The notes under the pieces: model-generated | Database searches by the model: none | What the model was told of the DNA's origin: nothing | What the model saw: the letters and a program-made list of their open reading frames with translations, nothing else | Shown here: positions 5,338 through 8,241 of the stretch, piece after piece | Position numbering within the stretch: position 1 is the first letter of the stretch | Layout of the letters: each line of letters starts with the position of its first letter | Position numbers and translations under genes: made by a program | Source of the DNA: JBGPBY01 sp041481485 | GTDB taxonomy: Bacteria; Acidobacteriota; Terriglobia; 20CM-2-55-15 | Reading direction: 5' to 3' | Length of the DNA stretch: 8,241 nt | Assembly: GCA_041481485.1 (NCBI GenBank) | Contig: JBGPBY010000333.1 | Coordinates: 1-8,241, forward strand

Positions 5338-6447
5338 ATGACGAAATCCAGACTCACACCGAAAACGGCAAGCACCTTTTATTTTGTTATCGTGTTGCTG
5401 TTGACCGCTGTTTTTCTGAGTGCCGCTCCAGTTCCGATGCGTCTGACCGACCAGGAATTCTGGAGGCTGGCTTCGGAAATGTCAGAGCCCGACGGTGAAT
5501 TCCATTCCGAAAATCTGGTGTCGAACGAAATCCGGTTCCAGAGTGTCATTCCTGCCCTTCAGCAAAGGGCCGTGCCGGGACGCGCATATGTCGGCGTGGG
5601 CTCCGAGCAGAACTTCACCTATATTGCCGCGGTCCGCCCTTCAATCGCGTTTATCGTCGATATTCGCCGAGGCAATCTGGATCTTCATCTGATCTACAAG
5701 GCATTGTTCGAATTGTCGGCGGATCGCGTGCAGTTTGTGTCGCGCCTGTTCTCGAGACCCGCACCTCCCGGCCTGACTTCAGCGTCTTCGGCTGCTGAAG
5801 TCTTTGCGGCGTTTATGAAAGCTGCTCCGAACCAGGCGCTCTATGAAGAGAATTTGAAGGAAATCAAGGCGCGTCTTGTAACGACACATGGCTTCAAGCT
5901 TTCAGCCGGCGATCTGGAAGGGATGGATTTCGTCTACAGTTCCTGGTTCAAGGGAGGCCCGCAGATTATTTACCAGCTCAATGACGCAGGCGGAGCAGGC
6001 CTCGGCAGAGGGCGGGGCGGCAACGGCGGAATGCCGACATATGCGGAATTGATGACAACAACCGATGGGACAGGCCGCAATCAAAGCTATCTCGCCGGCG
6101 ATGCCGCCTTCCGCTTCATCAAGGATCTTCAGTCTCGTAACCTGATTGTGCCCATAGTGGGAAATTTTGGCGGTAAGAAGGCGCTGCGCGCCGTGGGAAC
6201 TTATCTGAAACAGCAGGGTGCCGTCGTATCGGCATTCTACGTGTCGAACGTGGAGCAATATCTGCGTCAGGACAATATCTGGGAGTACTTCTGCGGCAAT
6301 GCTGCAACTCTGCCGATCGATGAGGCGAGCTTGTTCATCCGCTCAGCGCGCAGCGGATTTCAGGGCGCGCCCGGTGCCGGCACGGCGTTTTCGCTGCAAC
6401 TGGATCCGATCAAACCCGAAGTTGCGAATTGTCCGGCGCCGCATTGA
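5338..6447 (+). CDS. Exported conserved protein, tentatively LIC_10091-like, function unknown
   Basis: This protein has 369 residues. Residues 13-30 form a hydrophobic signal segment ending LSAAPVP. The mature part holds conserved-looking blocks: EIRFQSVIPAL (64-74), YVGVGSEQNFTYIAAVRPSIAF (84-105), VDIRRGNLDLHLIYKALFELSADR (107-130) and SAFYVSNVEQYL (298-309). From memory these blocks match uncharacterised bacterial proteins called the LIC_10091 family. The Gly-x-Gly turn followed about 20 residues later by an acidic VDIRR strand recalls motifs I and II of Rossmann-type SAM-dependent methyltransferases, but catalysis is not shown and export would be odd for such an enzyme. A GGAGLGRGRGGNGG insert lies at 218-231. 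Two cysteines (319, 365) are present. The next gene starts 8 bases after the stop, so the two are probably co-transcribed. Export is fairly sure; the family is moderately sure. Confidence 0.85.
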   Translation: MTKSRLTPKTASTFYFVIVLLLTAVFLSAAPVPMRLTDQEFWRLASEMSEPDGEFHSENLVSNEIRFQSVIPALQQRAVPGRAYVGVGSEQNFTYIAAVRPSIAFIVDIRRGNLDLHLIYKALFELSADRVQFVSRLFSRPAPPGLTSASSAAEVFAAFMKAAPNQALYEENLKEIKARLVTTHGFKLSAGDLEGMDFVYSSWFKGGPQIIYQLNDAGGAGLGRGRGGNGGMPTYAELMTTTDGTGRNQSYLAGDAAFRFIKDLQSRNLIVPIVGNFGGKKALRAVGTYLKQQGAVVSAFYVSNVEQYLRQDNIWEYFCGNAATLPIDEASLFIRSARSGFQGAPGAGTAFSLQLDPIKPEVANCPAPH

Positions 6448-6455
6448 GCGATCTG

Positions 6456-8241
6456 ATGTCGAAAAAGCAAGTCTTAGCTCTGTTTGCCGGACTAATTCTT
6501 TTTGCCGCCGGATTTTTTCAGAGCGGCATAGTGCGCAATCAGAGCAGGGATTCGGCTCCAGTGATCGCGGGGTCAAAGCCGGGCCACCTGAAGCTCAAAT
6601 CCACGCCGGATCTCGCCGTAGTGCCGATCGTCGTCAACACCGGCGCCGCGCTGTTTCCCACCATCATGGCTTTTCTGGCGAACATCGGGGCGGTGATGTT
6701 CAATCCCAAAGCTCTGGGGCGGTTTTTGCGGCTCCGCTGGCGGGCGGTGTCGGTAGCTGCGGTGTCGCTGACGCTGGTCATTCTTGTTGGAATTCCGCTG
6801 TTGAGACCGGCGCCGCTATCCCGCGCCGCAGGCCGCGCGGGAACAGGACCGGCGGACCAGATCAATTGGTCGAAGGTCGCTGAAGAACTGATTGCTCAGC
6901 AGAAGCTGCGCGACACGACGCCCGCTCTGGTTTCTGACGCGGGCACGGTTGCACCCGCGGTTTCCGTTGCACCTGCAGTTTCGGTTCTCACTGCGGTTCA
7001 GAACGTCTCTGGCGCTGCGGTCGTAGCGGCGGCGGCCAATCCACCGAAGTCCGATGCCGCGCCCCATGCGTCCGGTCTGGATTCCCCGGCTAAGTCACGC
7101 CAGGATTTTTCACGCTCCCACTCCGATGGGGGAATGTCGCCCGCGGGACTGACGCCGCTGTGGAGTTTTCAACCCGAGGATGGCCTTTTCCTCGGCATGC
7201 CTGCAATCGTCGGCAAGCGCGTCTACGTCTCCGCCAACCAAACAGATCTCGGCGGATACACAGGCCTGCTCGCCAGTCTCGATTACGATACCGGCAAGCC
7301 GATCTGGCAGGTGACGGAAATCAATAAAGAAGCGTTGCCGCCGTTTTTCAGTTCTCCGGCCGTAACGCCGGACGGCAAGTACTTAGTGATCGGGCAGGGA
7401 CTGCATCAGGATCGCAACAGCTCACTGCTTTGTTTTGAGGCCGCAACCGGCACATTGCGCTGGGCAGTGAAAACAACGCAGCACATTGAGTCATCCCCGG
7501 CTATTTTCGGGGACATGGCCGTCGTCGGTGCAGGCGCAATCGAAGGCAACGGCGGCAAACCGGCCGGCGATCCCGGCTTCGTCTTCGCCGTGCGCATCTC
7601 TGACGGAAGACTGCTGTGGAAACAGGCCGTGAACGATCCGGAAAGTTCTCCGGCAATCGACGAGAACGGCGTCGTCTATATCGGCAGCGGCTTCAACGGC
7701 CAAGCCGTGGTCGCAATGCGTAGCGAAACCGATGAGGAATTGCAGGCGCAAAAGCTTCAACGCATCATCTGGCGCACCCCGGTTGCGTACCCGATTACAG
7801 CGCCGGTCACGCTTTCAGGCGATCTGGTTATCGCTGGAGGCGGCAACGGGGACATGGTCCATTCCGATAAAAACCCGCAGGGTCTGGTGGTTGCCTTGAA
7901 CCGGCAGACCGGCCAGATCGTCTGGCAGCAGAAGTTTGAGGATGCGGTGCTCGGCAGCATTGCGGTCGATCACGGCATGCTGATCCTCCCATTGCGCACC
8001 GGCGAAGTCGCTGCACTTGAGGTTGCCGATGGCCATCTTCTTTGGCGTTCCCATGTGAGCGGATCGGCGCCCGTGCTTGTCGGCGGGGCACTCACCAAAG
8101 AGCGGGCGTATGTCGTGAGCAGCGACGGCTACCTGGTGGCCTTTGCGGCTTCGACTGGAAAGATCATCGAGAAGGTCTATCTCAACGATCAGAAGAAGGC
8201 GGGCACGGGCCTGTCGCTTTCGCCGCCCCAGGTGTCCGGCA
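6456..8241 (+). CDS. Membrane-anchored PQQ-type beta-propeller protein, 3' end cut by the window
   Basis: The frame is open from ATG 6456 to the window edge (595 complete codons, no stop). Three hydrophobic segments lie at about 5-23, 53-82 and 97-116. The basic stretch RFLRLRWR between the second and third puts that loop in the cytoplasm and the rest in the periplasm by the positive-inside rule. A low-complexity Pro/Ala/Val/Ser linker runs from about 125 to 230. From about 233 on, propeller blades carry the PQQ-repeat signature A-L-x-x-x-T-G-x-x-x-W: LDYDTGKPIW (275-284), FEAATGTLRW (327), VRISDGRLLW (379), LNRQTGQIVW (481), LEVADGHLLW (521) and a degenerate FAASTGKIIE (563); a seventh with an insert lies near 418-439. 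Such propellers occur in BamB-like scaffolds and quinoprotein dehydrogenases; no catalytic residues were identified, so a role is not assigned. The ribosome binding site is weak, which suggests translational coupling to the upstream gene. Confidence 0.88.
   Translation, partial: MSKKQVLALFAGLILFAAGFFQSGIVRNQSRDSAPVIAGSKPGHLKLKSTPDLAVVPIVVNTGAALFPTIMAFLANIGAVMFNPKALGRFLRLRWRAVSVAAVSLTLVILVGIPLLRPAPLSRAAGRAGTGPADQINWSKVAEELIAQQKLRDTTPALVSDAGTVAPAVSVAPAVSVLTAVQNVSGAAVVAAAANPPKSDAAPHASGLDSPAKSRQDFSRSHSDGGMSPAGLTPLWSFQPEDGLFLGMPAIVGKRVYVSANQTDLGGYTGLLASLDYDTGKPIWQVTEINKEALPPFFSSPAVTPDGKYLVIGQGLHQDRNSSLLCFEAATGTLRWAVKTTQHIESSPAIFGDMAVVGAGAIEGNGGKPAGDPGFVFAVRISDGRLLWKQAVNDPESSPAIDENGVVYIGSGFNGQAVVAMRSETDEELQAQKLQRIIWRTPVAYPITAPVTLSGDLVIAGGGNGDMVHSDKNPQGLVVALNRQTGQIVWQQKFEDAVLGSIAVDHGMLILPLRTGEVAALEVADGHLLWRSHVSGSAPVLVGGALTKERAYVVSSDGYLVAFAASTGKIIEKVYLNDQKKAGTGLSLSPPQVSG
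6948..6983 (+). repeat. 18-bp tandem duplication encoding VAPAVS twice
   Basis: Bases 6948-6965 and 6966-6983 match at 15 of 18 positions and encode VAPAVS-VAPAVS in the linker between the membrane segments and the propeller. This is a small in-frame expansion of a flexible linker. Confidence 0.8.

Noticed and set aside
6218..6883. 221-codon + strand open frame overlapping two genes
   Set aside because: It is out of frame with both the exported protein and the propeller protein, is Arg/Ser-rich, and crosses their junction, so it is a shadow frame.

Overview
The window carries four genes, all on the + strand, and every product looks exported or membrane-anchored. The organism is most likely a free-living, moderately GC-rich Gram-negative polysaccharide degrader, and Acidobacteriota is my best guess. 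This is inferred from the style of the proteins: low-complexity GRGGG/RGG inserts inside otherwise ordinary domains, a bacterial GH54 enzyme, a membrane-anchored PQQ-type propeller and dispersed hairpin repeats. No single marker gene proves it.

Layout. Bases 1-113 hold two copies of a 60-bp tandem repeat, itself built on a 15-bp sub-period; it probably continues to the left of the window. Bases 184-3300 encode a large secreted GH54 alpha-L-arabinofuranosidase. After its catalytic domain it lacks the usual CBM42 and instead has a NEW3-like beta-sandwich and a lamin-tail-like domain (LTD). The LTD is interrupted twice by copies of a short beta-rich module. Bases 3301-3617 are a gene-free gap with a REP-like hairpin and a small 5'-leader hairpin. 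Bases 3618-5072 encode a secreted Gly/Asn-rich protein with three degenerate helical repeats resembling LTxxQ motifs, followed directly by a strong hairpin (5078-5102). Bases 5338-6447 encode an exported conserved protein that I tentatively place with the LIC_10091-like family. Eight bases later an open gene begins (6456 to the window end): three N-terminal membrane segments, a Pro/Ala/Val linker and a PQQ-type beta-propeller. It is cut by the window edge.

How the genes relate. The last two genes are almost certainly one operon. The first two are each set apart by hairpins and gaps and may be independent units. The arabinofuranosidase would trim arabinose from plant arabinan or arabinoxylan outside the cell. 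The other three have no assigned pathway. No defence system, mobile-element gene, CRISPR array, tRNA or rRNA was seen. The most unusual material is the doubly interrupted LTD of the GH54 protein, the internal repeat architecture of the Gly-rich protein and the 15/60-bp repeat at the left edge.
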